A stretch of 64,000 nucleotides of DNA from CAYSCW01 sp964449165. Its GTDB lineage: Bacteria; Acidobacteriota; Aminicenantia; Aminicenantales; Aminicenantaceae. The notes beneath the pieces were generated by a model. The model was not told the origin of the DNA. It worked only from the letters and a program-made list of their open reading frames with translations, and did no database searches. The stretch covers positions 127,719 through 191,718 of the forward strand of contig CAYVAT010000002.1 of the NCBI GenBank assembly GCA_964449165.1, written 5' to 3'. Both the position numbers and the translations under genes were made by a program. Shown here piece by piece: positions 17,314 to 26,020 of this stretch (positions within the stretch are counted from its first letter, which is position 1; every line of letters starts with the position of its first letter).

Positions 17314-18081
17314 ATGCTCTTAGCCATAGATATTGGGAACACATGCATTGCTTTAGGTGTCTTTGAGGGAAACAGGTTAGTCAAGCACTGGAAGATCCGT
17401 TCAGAGAGAGAAAAAACATGTGATGAATATGGAATAATCCTCACCAGCCTCCTCTCTCTTTCTGGTTTGGAAGAAACGAAGGTGAAATCAGTCATACTCT
17501 CTAGTGTTGTTCCTCCTTTGACACCGGTCTTTCAAGAACTAGCCAGAAGTTTATTTCAAGTCAAGGCCCTTGAGGTCGGGCCTGGCTTGAAAACAGGAAT
17601 GCCTATTCTCTATGAGAATCCACTCGAGGTCGGAGCGGATCGTGTGGTTTCATCTGTGGCTGCCTTTTCCAAGTATGCGGGTCCTTCCATTGTGGTCGAT
17701 TTCGGCACAGCCACCACCTTTGATGCCATCTCCTCCAGGGGAGAATACCTGGGGGGAGCCATCGCTCCTGGAATGCAGATTGCCGCTGAATCCCTTTACC
17801 TGAGAACAGCTAAGCTGCCTCGTATAGAGATCAGGAAGCCTAAGAAGGCCATAGGGCGGACAACTGTAGCGAGCATGCAGTCTGGAATCTACTTCGGGTA
17901 TATCGGGCTTGTTTCTGCAATAATCCAAGAAATTAAAAAGGAGCTGGGGAAAGAAACAAGAGTGATTTCCACCGGAGGAACAGCAGCTCTCATGTATCGG
18001 GAGATAGAATCCATCGATTTCTACGAACCTAATCTAGTGCTTGAAGGATTGAGGATTATTCATAAACTTAATCAGGGATAA
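17314..18081 (+). CDS. coaX: Type III pantothenate kinase
   Basis: First step of coenzyme A synthesis, phosphorylating pantothenate; the CoaX family is not feedback-inhibited by CoA and uses a monovalent cation. The 255-residue ASKHA-fold protein shows LLAIDIGNTCIALGVFEG (phosphate-binding loop 1), NPLEVGADRVVSSVAAF, VVDFGTATTFDAIS (loop 2 with catalytic Asp) and GGAIAPGMQIAAESL, ending with VISTGGTAALM. A strong AAAGGAGG precedes the ATG. It follows birA by 17 bases and is probably co-transcribed. Confidence 0.96.
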   Translation: MLLAIDIGNTCIALGVFEGNRLVKHWKIRSEREKTCDEYGIILTSLLSLSGLEETKVKSVILSSVVPPLTPVFQELARSLFQVKALEVGPGLKTGMPILYENPLEVGADRVVSSVAAFSKYAGPSIVVDFGTATTFDAISSRGEYLGGAIAPGMQIAAESLYLRTAKLPRIEIRKPKKAIGRTTVASMQSGIYFGYIGLVSAIIQEIKKELGKETRVISTGGTAALMYREIESIDFYEPNLVLEGLRIIHKLNQG

Positions 18082-18168
18082 GGGCTGCAGGAAAGAATGG
18101 AAAAATTGATGCTCTCATGAGTCTGGCGGGATATATTGGAAGAAAGGAGCAATTGCTGACCGAGGAAA

Positions 18169-18810
18169 ATGAGCAAGACTAAGGACAATCAGAGAAGTGA
18201 GTATTTTCAGACAATTGGCCGCCATTTCTTCAGGCATCGAGGTTCGCCTTTTTTTCTTTCTTCAAAAGACCTTGACCTTATCACTCGTTGGGAAAAGATG
18301 GGGATTCCCCTGAGAGTGGTTTTGGAAGGGATAACAAAGTCTTTTGTAAACCATGGATCTAAGCAACACAAACAGAGCAAAATTCTTTCTCTCTCCTATT
18401 GTCAACCCCAGGTTATCAGGTCCTTCCAGCAATATAAAGAGAGACAAGTAGGAGGCAGGAAGAGTAGACCTAACAGTGATGATAAGAGAAAAAAAGCTAG
18501 AGCCGAGGTAAAGATGTTTTTAAAGCTACTTCCGATTCCTTTCACCTTCCTCAAAGACGTCTACTCTCAGGCTTACAAGCTTCTCTCCCAAAGCCAGGTT
18601 GAGGAGGAAAAGCTGGAGCTTCTCGATGAGGAGGTGGAAAGACTTCTTGTGGAAAAATGTCTTCAGGAACAACCAGGGGGAGGAGAGCAAAAGGACGCAA
18701 GGACAGGCAGAAAAGAGAACACGGATCAACTGAATATCAGCAGGATAAAAGGGGTAAAGCAACTGAGAGAAAAACATAAGATACCTTATATTTCTCTTTT
18801 TTATTATTGA
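18169..18810 (+). CDS. Conserved-looking protein of unknown function
   Basis: I do not recognise this 213-residue basic protein. The N-terminal segment (YFQTIGRHFFRHRGSPFFLSS followed by DLDLITRWEKMGIPLRVV) looks like a small helical domain ending in an amphipathic helix. A basic, low-complexity stretch follows (residues 90-110, rich in R, K, S), then a helical region (LKLLPIPFTFLKDVYSQAY, EEEKLELLDEEVERLLVEK), and a basic tail. No signal peptide, transmembrane segment or metal motif is seen. The position between coaX and rnr on the same strand, 87 bases after coaX, suggests a housekeeping or nucleic-acid-related role, but this is only context. A GAGG lies just before the ATG. Confidence 0.7.
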   Translation: MSKTKDNQRSEYFQTIGRHFFRHRGSPFFLSSKDLDLITRWEKMGIPLRVVLEGITKSFVNHGSKQHKQSKILSLSYCQPQVIRSFQQYKERQVGGRKSRPNSDDKRKKARAEVKMFLKLLPIPFTFLKDVYSQAYKLLSQSQVEEEKLELLDEEVERLLVEKCLQEQPGGGEQKDARTGRKENTDQLNISRIKGVKQLREKHKIPYISLFYY

Positions 18811-18857
18811 AAAGGATTTGGAATCAGGCTTTCTCATCAAAGGAAGGCAAGGGACAT

Positions 18858-18899
18858 TGTTTTCGTCTTTTGTGTGTATGGATAATGAGGTATGACCTC
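18858..18899 (+). promoter_or_regulatory. Putative rnr promoter with a small operator-like palindrome
   Basis: TTGTTT (18858-18863), 17-base spacer, GATAAT (18881-18886), immediately followed by the perfect 13-base palindrome GAGGTATGACCTC (18887-18899). The palindrome would sit at or next to the transcription start. No regulator can be assigned. Confidence 0.4.
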
Positions 18900-18910
18900 A
18901 AGAAATAAAA

Positions 18911-20974
18911 ATGGTTGATAGGATTATTTCTGTGTTGCGCAAGAGGAGGCAAGGCCTGGGATTGGAAAGGCTTAGAAGAGAACTTCAGCTTGCCCCTCGA
19001 GGGAAATCCCGGCTAAAAAAGACCTTAGAAAGAATGGAGAATCAAGGAATTGTCTTCAGGATAAGACATAAATATTTTATAGTTCCCCGCTCTCAAATGG
19101 TGAGGGGGAGGTATATCTCCTCTTATAAGGGATACGGATTCGTCAGCCCTGAAGAAGGATTCTCAGAGGATATTTTTATCCCTCCTCCTTATTCCGGAGG
19201 AGCTTTTGACCAAGATCTGGTTGAAGTTCGCTGGATAAAGAAAGGAAAGAAAGGAAAGCCAGAGGGTCGAATCATTCGTATCCTGGAGAGAACCAAGAAG
19301 AAGGTGGTAGGGCTCTACAGGGAACGGGCGGGGAGCGCCTTTTTTCTTCCTCTGGAAAAGCCTTTTTCTGAGGAAGTTCCGGTTATCATTCCCCCAGAAT
19401 TTTCGCCTCAGCCGGGGATGATTGTTGAGGTAGAAAGAGAAACCATGCACTTGACTGATGTGCTCGGCAAGCCGGACCAGCCCGGTGTAGATACGGAAGC
19501 TGTCATCCGCTCGTACGCCCTGCCTTCTTCCTTTTCAGGAGAAGCTCTGGAGGAAGCCAGGAGTCTTCTCCCCACCATATCGGATCAGGAGAAAAAGGCT
19601 AGAAAGGATTACAGGAATTGGATTTCGATCACAATCGATGGCCAAAATGCCCAAGATTTTGACGATGCCGTGAGTGTGAAAAGGCAAAGGAACGGCCATT
19701 TTCTCCTTGGAGTTCATATTGCCGATGTCTCTCACTATGTGAAGCCGGGATCCTTTCTTGACAAGGAGGCCACAAGGAGAGGGACGAGCGTTTACTTTTC
19801 TGATCGGACTCTTCATATGTTGCCTGAGGAGCTTTCTACATCCATTTGCAGTCTCAAGCCGGAAGAGGAAAAACGGACTCTCTCAGTAGTGCTGGAGATT
19901 GATCAAGAAGGAAATGTTATAGGCAGAACATTTCATCCTTCCCTGATCGAGACTAAAGCTCGTATGACCTATCAGTCTGTGTATAAGATTTTTGAAGGAG
20001 ATAGAGAGGAGCGGAGCAGATATGAGGAACTCCTCCCTGATTTGCTGTTGATGAGGGAGCTGGCTGGCATCCTGAACAGGAAGAGGAATGAGAAGGGCAG
20101 TCTGGATTTTGATCTGACCGAGCCTGAGCTCGTCTATGTGGAAGGAAATCTGGTTTCCATTCTTCCCTTTGAACCGAACGAAGCTCACCAACTCATCGAA
20201 GAATTCATGGTGGTTGCTAACGAGGCAGTGGCTTATTTTCTTTCGGAAAGAAATATTCCCTTGATATTCAGAGTCCACCCCAAGCCCGGAGAAGAGGATT
20301 TGAGAAAACTTCGGGAGATGCTGGACAATTTCAGCATCTTTCTTCCCCAAGTGAAAAGCATCAAGTCCAGGGATTTACAGAAAGCCTTGTCTCAGGCCAA
20401 GGGCAGACCGTGGGAGAAATTCGTAAATCTTCAAGTCTTAAAAAGCCTCAAACTTGCTTCTTATTCCCCAGAAAACAGGGGACACTATGGGCTGGCCAAA
20501 AGGACCTATACCCATTTTACTTCTCCGATCCGGCGATATCCTGATCTGATTGTTCATCGCATCTTGAAAGCAGTGATCAGAGGGGAAAGACCGGACCCAG
20601 GGCAGCTTGATTCTCTGGCTCTTCTCTGTTCCCAGCAGGAGAGGAGGGCGGATCAGGCCGAGAGAGATCTTCTGGAATGGAAAATCTACCGGCACCTCCA
20701 AGAAAAACTGGGAGAGGAAGTGGACGGGATTATAGTAGATATATCCAAGGCTGGACTGGTTGTAGAACTGGATAGGTATTTTGTCGATGGAATCATCTTT
20801 TTCTCTGATCTTGGGAAAGACTATTATGTCCGCAAAACAGAAAAGACGTTAGTGGGGAGAAGTTCTGGTCTACGGTTTGAGTTAGGAGATCGATTAAAGG
20901 GAATTCTAGCATCTGTTGACCCTCTATCGAGAAGAATCACCCTGACTTTGTCTCAGGAGAGTAAAAAGAGATGA
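18911..20974 (+). CDS. rnr: Ribonuclease R
   Basis: 3'-5' processive exoribonuclease of the RNase II/RNB family that degrades structured RNA, including rRNA and defective mRNA. The 687-residue protein has an N-terminal winged-helix-like segment, cold-shock/OB domains from about residue 65 (GRYISSYKGYGFVSP), and the RNB domain from about 235. The catalytic aspartates are in ITIDGQNAQDFDDAVSV (DGxxAxDFDDA), and HIADVSHYVKPGSFLD and HFTSPIRRYPDLIVHRIL are intact. A C-terminal S1 domain is at about 610-685. It is slightly shorter than E. coli RNase R because the basic tail is missing. The stop overlaps the start of the next gene (ATGA), so the two are translationally coupled. Confidence 0.96.
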   Translation: MVDRIISVLRKRRQGLGLERLRRELQLAPRGKSRLKKTLERMENQGIVFRIRHKYFIVPRSQMVRGRYISSYKGYGFVSPEEGFSEDIFIPPPYSGGAFDQDLVEVRWIKKGKKGKPEGRIIRILERTKKKVVGLYRERAGSAFFLPLEKPFSEEVPVIIPPEFSPQPGMIVEVERETMHLTDVLGKPDQPGVDTEAVIRSYALPSSFSGEALEEARSLLPTISDQEKKARKDYRNWISITIDGQNAQDFDDAVSVKRQRNGHFLLGVHIADVSHYVKPGSFLDKEATRRGTSVYFSDRTLHMLPEELSTSICSLKPEEEKRTLSVVLEIDQEGNVIGRTFHPSLIETKARMTYQSVYKIFEGDREERSRYEELLPDLLLMRELAGILNRKRNEKGSLDFDLTEPELVYVEGNLVSILPFEPNEAHQLIEEFMVVANEAVAYFLSERNIPLIFRVHPKPGEEDLRKLREMLDNFSIFLPQVKSIKSRDLQKALSQAKGRPWEKFVNLQVLKSLKLASYSPENRGHYGLAKRTYTHFTSPIRRYPDLIVHRILKAVIRGERPDPGQLDSLALLCSQQERRADQAERDLLEWKIYRHLQEKLGEEVDGIIVDISKAGLVVELDRYFVDGIIFFSDLGKDYYVRKTEKTLVGRSSGLRFELGDRLKGILASVDPLSRRITLTLSQESKKR

Positions 20975-22056
20975 GTATGAAGACGTCCTGTTTTGATGCG
21001 GCAGTCGATTTTTTACCTCGAAAGAAGGGGGAAGGTCTTGGTGCTCAAATTCTTTTTAAAAAAACGAAAGTTACAGCCTCGTTCTCTTTCTATCCCCAGG
21101 CACGTAGAACGAAGCAGGATGAGTATTTCGTCAAAGTCCACACCAGTTGTCCACTTCCTCTAAAATGGAAGGACAGATTTGAGGTTAAGGAGCCCAAAAA
21201 AAAGAGACTTTTGGGCAAAGGGATAGTTCTTTTCCCCCATTCAGAGAAAATTAGAGGAAAAAAGGGGAAGAGAAGGACTCTCTTTTTGCAGAAACTTCTA
21301 GGAGGGGAGCGGGAAATGCTTGCTGCCTTTGTCCAAGAAAAAGGCTTGGAGGGTGCTAGGGAAAGAGAGCTTGCTCTGTTTTCCTCTTTAAGTCAGGCAA
21401 AACTCCTCTCTCTCAGCCAAGGATTGGAGGAGAAAGGAGTGTTGAAAATTCTTGCCTTCTCTCCCCTTTTTCTGCTTTCCAAGACTAGCTTTGAATTTCT
21501 CTGTCATAAAATACTGAAATATCTAAGCTCCTTTCACGAGAAGCACCCACAAGAACAAGGAGTCTCTCGGGATAGGCTCCTGAAGAGATTCGGTGTGGAT
21601 CGGAAAATTCTTGCTCTGGCTATCCATCGCCTCACCAAAGAAAATAAGGTAGTTGCCTCATCAGAGAGAGTAGCTCTTTACGGTTTTGAGCGAACTTTAT
21701 CTCTCTGGGATGAAAAGATTTTGAGAAAGCTGGAAGAGATGTGCGGAGCTTTACAGATTGGTTCCCCAGAAGATCTGAGCCAATCAATGGGGATTTCGGC
21801 TCAGAAACTGAGCCGCTTACTCTCTCTCCTTGTGGAGAGAAGGAAGATTGTGCTGGGAAAGGAAGGATTCATTATCCATTCCCATTGGTTGGAGGAGCTC
21901 ATCTCCCGGATCAAGAGCTCTGGGAAGAAGGAGCTGACTGTTTCAGAATTCAAGAAGATGACGGCCTTAAGCCGAAAATACGCCATTCCCCTTCTGGAAT
22001 TGCTCGACCAGTTGGGAGTGACACAGAGAAAGGGGCCTGTGCGTAAGATCTTATGA
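20971..22056 (+). CDS. SelB C-terminal half without a GTPase domain (domain III plus winged helices)
   Basis: Full SelB brings Sec-tRNA to UGA by reading a SECIS hairpin with C-terminal winged helices. This 361-residue protein starts at SelB domain III (FDAAVDFLPRKKG) and keeps the end of that fold (WKDRFEVKEPKKKRLLGKGI, VLFPHSEKI). It then has four winged-helix-like units: about 112-180, 185-255 (FLCHKILKYLSSFHEKHP), 255-300, and the last (ELTVSEFKKMTALSRKYAIP, LLELLDQLGVTQRKGPVRKI), which closely follows the SelB C-terminus. The G domain and domain II are absent, with no remnant upstream because rnr abuts by a 4-base overlap; it is thus a coupled, intact gene rather than obvious decay. AGGAGAG precedes the ATG. 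Function unknown: split SelB, SECIS-binding regulator, or derived RNA-binding protein. Confidence 0.75.
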   Translation: MSMKTSCFDAAVDFLPRKKGEGLGAQILFKKTKVTASFSFYPQARRTKQDEYFVKVHTSCPLPLKWKDRFEVKEPKKKRLLGKGIVLFPHSEKIRGKKGKRRTLFLQKLLGGEREMLAAFVQEKGLEGARERELALFSSLSQAKLLSLSQGLEEKGVLKILAFSPLFLLSKTSFEFLCHKILKYLSSFHEKHPQEQGVSRDRLLKRFGVDRKILALAIHRLTKENKVVASSERVALYGFERTLSLWDEKILRKLEEMCGALQIGSPEDLSQSMGISAQKLSRLLSLLVERRKIVLGKEGFIIHSHWLEELISRIKSSGKKELTVSEFKKMTALSRKYAIPLLELLDQLGVTQRKGPVRKIL

Positions 22057-22061
22057 ATGAT

Positions 22062-24128
22062 TTATTCTTTCTTTCCCTTCTTTTTCTTTTCTTCTAAAGC
22101 TGACTTGAGCTTTTCAGCGAAGAGGCCAAAGACCGGTTCTTCTGGAGAAAAAGGCTTATATTCTTTTTTCTTTTCTTCTGGCTTGAGTTCTTCTCTTTTT
22201 TCTCCTATCTCCTTTTTCTCTTTGGCTTTTATGGCTATCAGGGCTTCCTGCTCAGATTCCTCAAGCTCGATTCTTTCTTCGATGATTCTTCTTTCGCCTT
22301 TTCTCCTTCTGAAATCCTTTTCAGGTTCTATCCTTATTTTCGGTCTCTTTTTCTTGAATTCTTTTTCCTTCTTGAGTGGCTTGGCTATTTCTTGGATTTC
22401 AGGCTCTTTTATCTCCACTTCTTCGCTGACTGAAGGAGCCTCTGCTCTTACTTTTTCCTTTCTTGTCTCTTGGAGTTCGAGAGGGGCTATGGGAGGTGCC
22501 TCTGGAGGGAGCTCTTCTATTTTTTCCTTGACCTTTGGTTCCGGAAGAATTTCCGCAGGAGCTTCTTCCTCTTCTTTTTTTATTTTTTCCTCATAGATGA
22601 AAATTCCCTTCTTTTTCTCTGATTTTTTAAATTCATGAGAATTGAGCAGTGTCTTTTCCACATCTTCCTCTGTGGTTCGCTTCAAGATGTCGACCAGATG
22701 ATAGGCTCTCATGAAGTGGAGGGAACGTTTGTCTGTGCCTACACCAAAATTTTCAAAGATGAGGACCAGAAGTTGATCTAGGCTCAAACTATCCCTTCGC
22801 TCATAGAGAGAGAAGAGCTTGTTCAGCGTTTCCCTTTGGAGGTGAATAATCTTGTTGGGCAGGGCAAAGGTAAAAGCTTCTTCTCCTGATGTTGTCAACC
22901 TATCTTCCTCTGGATCATATGTCATCTTCATTACTGAGAGCTTTTTCTTTGACCTTTTGATCCAGAAGTTGAAGTGAGTACCCTCTTTTCTCTCTAAAGT
23001 TAAGCTCGCTCCTTGGGGCGTGTTGTTAATCTCATAAAATTCCTTCAGTCCCAAAAAGAGACGAGCAGAAGGATAATAATAAACGGTATAGTCTTTCTCG
23101 GTCTCTTCATCGGTGAATATGTATTCTCTGGCCGAGGAGAATTCTTTATCGAGGCCTTTAGGAACCTTCAACCCCCCTGATAAGATCTCTCTCCAGGTCA
23201 GATAGACCTTTAAGGGGAGTCCCTGTTGAGCTTTCGGTTCCTCCGGATTTTCCTGATCAAATGTGGGAAGTTTGGCCTTGGGAGAAGTAACAGGGAGCTT
23301 TTGGAGGAAGGAGTTAAGAGTCTGTTTCAGGTTCCATTTTCCCCAGTTTTGTGGTGAGACGTAGATAAAATTTTTTTTGTGTTTTTTTTCTAAAATAGAG
23401 TTGAGACTGATGCAATGAAGAAAGAATCCTTCCTGGTCGGGTTGTAATTTGAAAAAGCGGCTGATCAATTCCGCTGTTTCTTCAGATTGTCTTGTCTCAG
23501 AGAGGTGATTCTCAATTTCCCTTATTTTATCTTCCTCGATTTTGGCTTGTTTATCTTTGAGTTGCCAATAGCCGTTCCAGTTGAAAAAGAGGGGAGATTT
23601 CGAGAGTGCCGATTTAAGGTTGGTCTTCAATTTTTTTAGGTCCTTTTCTGTCATAGGAAGTTGATCTTGCCTTGGGTCTTCTTCCTTTTTAAGGATCTGA
23701 GGGATCTTGCCTTTTCCTTCCAGATTGCTGGGGAGGAGAACTTGGGTTTTGGTTTTCTTCATGTACTCTATATGCCTGCGGAAGGTTCCTCCCCCCGAAT
23801 AATCGACTTCCAGCATCTCGCAGTTGAAGCTTTCATAGGGAATTTTGTTGATCACTCTGAGGACAAGCCCTTCCTTAAAATGCTCTGCTCCTTTGCTACT
23901 TACCGTCAAAGGCTCGTCGTATTCTTTATAAATATAGTCTCCAACTTCATACCGACAATAAGGGTCGTAAACCTTGACTTCCTGGGCACGTTGAGATTTG
24001 GTTTTTTGGAAGGCAAGCTTCTCTGCTAGTTTCTCAATAGAAAGAGGGTCCTGGGTTTTGGCAAACTCCTTCTTTATGAAATCCAGGTCTTTTTCTGCCA
24101 CTTGAGTGATTTTTATTTCCTGACTCAT
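22062..24128 (-). CDS. Large unknown cytoplasmic protein with a Lys/Glu-rich C-terminal tail
   Basis: Not recognised. The 688-residue protein has three visible parts. Residues 1-140 include a compact, probably beta-rich segment (YDPYCRYEVGDYIYKEYDEP, FNCEMLEVDYSGGGTFRRHI). Residues 150-500 hold globular sequence with SPLFFNWNGYWQLKD, a long aromatic-rich stretch (YTVYYYPSARLFLGLKEFYE) and a small helical block near 430-510 (LNKLFSLYERRDSLSLDQLL), possibly a winged-helix-like module. Residues 515-688 are low-complexity, rich in E, K, P and R, with heptad-like patches. There is no signal peptide or membrane helix. Only 2 bases separate it from argF, so it is the last gene of the operon with the P-loop protein, arcC and argF. 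It converges on the SelB-like gene with 5 bases between stops. Confidence 0.8.
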   Translation of the reverse strand: MSQEIKITQVAEKDLDFIKKEFAKTQDPLSIEKLAEKLAFQKTKSQRAQEVKVYDPYCRYEVGDYIYKEYDEPLTVSSKGAEHFKEGLVLRVINKIPYESFNCEMLEVDYSGGGTFRRHIEYMKKTKTQVLLPSNLEGKGKIPQILKKEEDPRQDQLPMTEKDLKKLKTNLKSALSKSPLFFNWNGYWQLKDKQAKIEEDKIREIENHLSETRQSEETAELISRFFKLQPDQEGFFLHCISLNSILEKKHKKNFIYVSPQNWGKWNLKQTLNSFLQKLPVTSPKAKLPTFDQENPEEPKAQQGLPLKVYLTWREILSGGLKVPKGLDKEFSSAREYIFTDEETEKDYTVYYYPSARLFLGLKEFYEINNTPQGASLTLERKEGTHFNFWIKRSKKKLSVMKMTYDPEEDRLTTSGEEAFTFALPNKIIHLQRETLNKLFSLYERRDSLSLDQLLVLIFENFGVGTDKRSLHFMRAYHLVDILKRTTEEDVEKTLLNSHEFKKSEKKKGIFIYEEKIKKEEEEAPAEILPEPKVKEKIEELPPEAPPIAPLELQETRKEKVRAEAPSVSEEVEIKEPEIQEIAKPLKKEKEFKKKRPKIRIEPEKDFRRRKGERRIIEERIELEESEQEALIAIKAKEKKEIGEKREELKPEEKKKEYKPFSPEEPVFGLFAEKLKSALEEKKKKGKKE

Positions 24129-24130
24129 GG

Positions 24131-25060
24131 TTAAATATTCTTTTCCTTCGCTATTAATAATAGCATAATGATTTTTTGAACGTGAAGCCTATTTTCTGTC
24201 TGGTCAAAAACGATGGATTGCGAGGAATCGATGACTTCATCCGTCACCTCTGTACCTCTGTAGGCAGGGAGGCAGTGCATAAAAACAGCGTCGCTCTTGG
24301 CTTTTGCCATCAACTCTTTGTTGATTTGAAAGGGAGCGAAAATAGAAGCCCTTTCTTCCTTTTCTTTCTCTTGTCCCATGGATGTCCAGACATCGGTGTA
24401 GATCACATCGGCATCTTGGGAGGCCTTTTGAGGGTCATTGGTCAGGTGAAAACGAGCTTTTGTTTCTTGGGCATCCTCTTCAGCCTGTTTCAGAATTTCC
24501 TGGTTTGGCTCGAATCCAGATGGAGTGGCCACCACCATCTCACATCCAGCCTTTGCCGCGGCCAAAAGAAGGCTGTTACAGACATTGTTCCCGTCCCCGA
24601 TATAGGCTAGCCTAAGGCTCCTCAAATCCCCTCGTTTTTCTCTGAGGGTAAAAAAGTCTGCCAGAGCCTGGCAGGGATGGAGAAGGTCAGATAAAGCATT
24701 GATGACAGGTATACGAGCTGCCTGGGCAAGCTTGACTACATTATCATGAGCGAATGTTCTGATTATGATACCATCTACCCAACGTTCCAAATTCTTGCCC
24801 ACATCATAGAGGCTTTCTCTTGTTCCCAGCTGGATGTCTGAAGGGCTGAGATAGATGGCTTCTCCTCCGAGTTCAAGCATTCCCACCTCAAAAGTCACTC
24901 TTGTCCGCAAGGAGGGCTTTTCGAATATCATGGCCAGTATTTTATTCCTGAGCTTATTGCGGTAGCGCTGGGGCTGTTCTTTGACCTTTAGGGAGAGATC
25001 CAAGATTTGGTTGAATTCATAGAGTGAAAGATCATGGATAGTCAAGAAATCCTCTAACAT
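24131..25060 (-). CDS. argF: Ornithine carbamoyltransferase
   Basis: Interconverts ornithine plus carbamoyl phosphate and citrulline plus phosphate. The 309-residue protein has the carbamoyl-phosphate loop KPSLRTRVTFEVG (SLRTR in place of the common STRTR), HPCQALADFFTL, the DGNNVCNSLL segment of the ornithine domain and MHCLPAYRG with the catalytic Cys. AGGAGG lies 5 bases before the ATG. Next to arcC it most likely works in the catabolic direction (citrulline to carbamoyl phosphate to ATP), as in the arginine deiminase pathway, although no arginine deiminase is in the window; an anabolic role cannot be excluded from sequence alone. Confidence 0.94.
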   Translation of the reverse strand: MLEDFLTIHDLSLYEFNQILDLSLKVKEQPQRYRNKLRNKILAMIFEKPSLRTRVTFEVGMLELGGEAIYLSPSDIQLGTRESLYDVGKNLERWVDGIIIRTFAHDNVVKLAQAARIPVINALSDLLHPCQALADFFTLREKRGDLRSLRLAYIGDGNNVCNSLLLAAAKAGCEMVVATPSGFEPNQEILKQAEEDAQETKARFHLTNDPQKASQDADVIYTDVWTSMGQEKEKEERASIFAPFQINKELMAKAKSDAVFMHCLPAYRGTEVTDEVIDSSQSIVFDQTENRLHVQKIIMLLLIAKEKNI

Positions 25061-25069
25061 AACATCCTC

Positions 25070-26020
25070 CTAGAAAGTCTCTCTAATTTTCGTTCCCGAG
25101 CGGCTAAGGAGAGCAGCCTTGAGATGATTGGCAGAGGTGATAAGAACTTCTTTCCCCCCATGATGTATGTAGTCGATGGCTGCTTGGATTTTAGGCCCCA
25201 TAGAACCAGGCGGGAATTGGCCCTGATCAAGGTAAGTTTGGGCTTGGTCTACGCTCATCTCGTCTATAGGTTTTTCATCGGACTTGCCGTAATTCAGATA
25301 GACCCGATCTACGTTGGTCAATATTATGAACAGATCGGCCTTACCTTCGCTGGCGATGAGGCTGGCTGCATGATCTTTATCGATGACAGCCTCCACACCC
25401 TGGAAAAGGCCATTTCCATCGATGATGATTGGAATTCCTCCTCCGCCCGCAGTTATGACGATCTTGCCAGAGTGGACTAAATCTTGGATGACTCTCTTGG
25501 GAACAATATCTATGGGTCTTGGTGAAGGGACCACCTTGCGATAGCCCCGGCCTGCGTCTTCAATCATCTTCCACTTTTTCTGGCGGGCAAGCATCTGGGC
25601 TCTGTATTTGGTGTAGAAAGGGCCGATGGGCTTAGTGGGGTTTTCAAAGGCCGTATCTTCCTTGTCCACGACTACTTGGGTGATCAAAGTGGCGACCTCT
25701 CTGTCCAGAGAATTCTTGCGGAGTTCGTTGATGATAGCCCTCTCCAGCATATATCCCATACTTCCTTCTGTCATGGCATCGCAGATTTCCAGAGAGAAAG
25801 GAGGGATCTTGTTGATGGCCTCCTCCATCTGCATAAGGAGATTTCCCACCTGGGGTCCGTTTCCGTGAACGATGATCAGATCGTATCCTTTTTTGACCAC
25901 ATGGATCATTAGATGAGCTGCTTTCTGAGCATTTTTCACTTGTTCAGACTGCAGCCCCCTCTGATTTTCAGGGAGGATAGCGTTCCCTCCGAAAGCGATC
26001 AGCGCGATTTTTCTTTTCAT
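25070..26020 (-). CDS. arcC: Carbamate kinase
   Basis: Transfers phosphate from carbamoyl phosphate to ADP, making ATP and releasing carbamate that decomposes to CO2 and ammonia. The 316-residue amino-acid-kinase fold protein shows IALIAFGGNAIL at the start, IVHGNGPQVGNLL, DAMTEGSMGYMLERAI, VPSPRPIDIV, VITAGGGGIPII and AVIDKDHAASLIA, then PPGSMGPKIQAAIDYI. Its ATG overlaps the stop of the upstream P-loop gene by one base (TGATG), and argF starts 9 bases after its stop. The tight three-gene order supports a coordinated carbamoyl-phosphate-using pathway yielding ATP. Confidence 0.96.
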   Translation of the reverse strand: MKRKIALIAFGGNAILPENQRGLQSEQVKNAQKAAHLMIHVVKKGYDLIIVHGNGPQVGNLLMQMEEAINKIPPFSLEICDAMTEGSMGYMLERAIINELRKNSLDREVATLITQVVVDKEDTAFENPTKPIGPFYTKYRAQMLARQKKWKMIEDAGRGYRKVVPSPRPIDIVPKRVIQDLVHSGKIVITAGGGGIPIIIDGNGLFQGVEAVIDKDHAASLIASEGKADLFIILTNVDRVYLNYGKSDEKPIDEMSVDQAQTYLDQGQFPPGSMGPKIQAAIDYIHHGGKEVLITSANHLKAALLSRSGTKIRETF

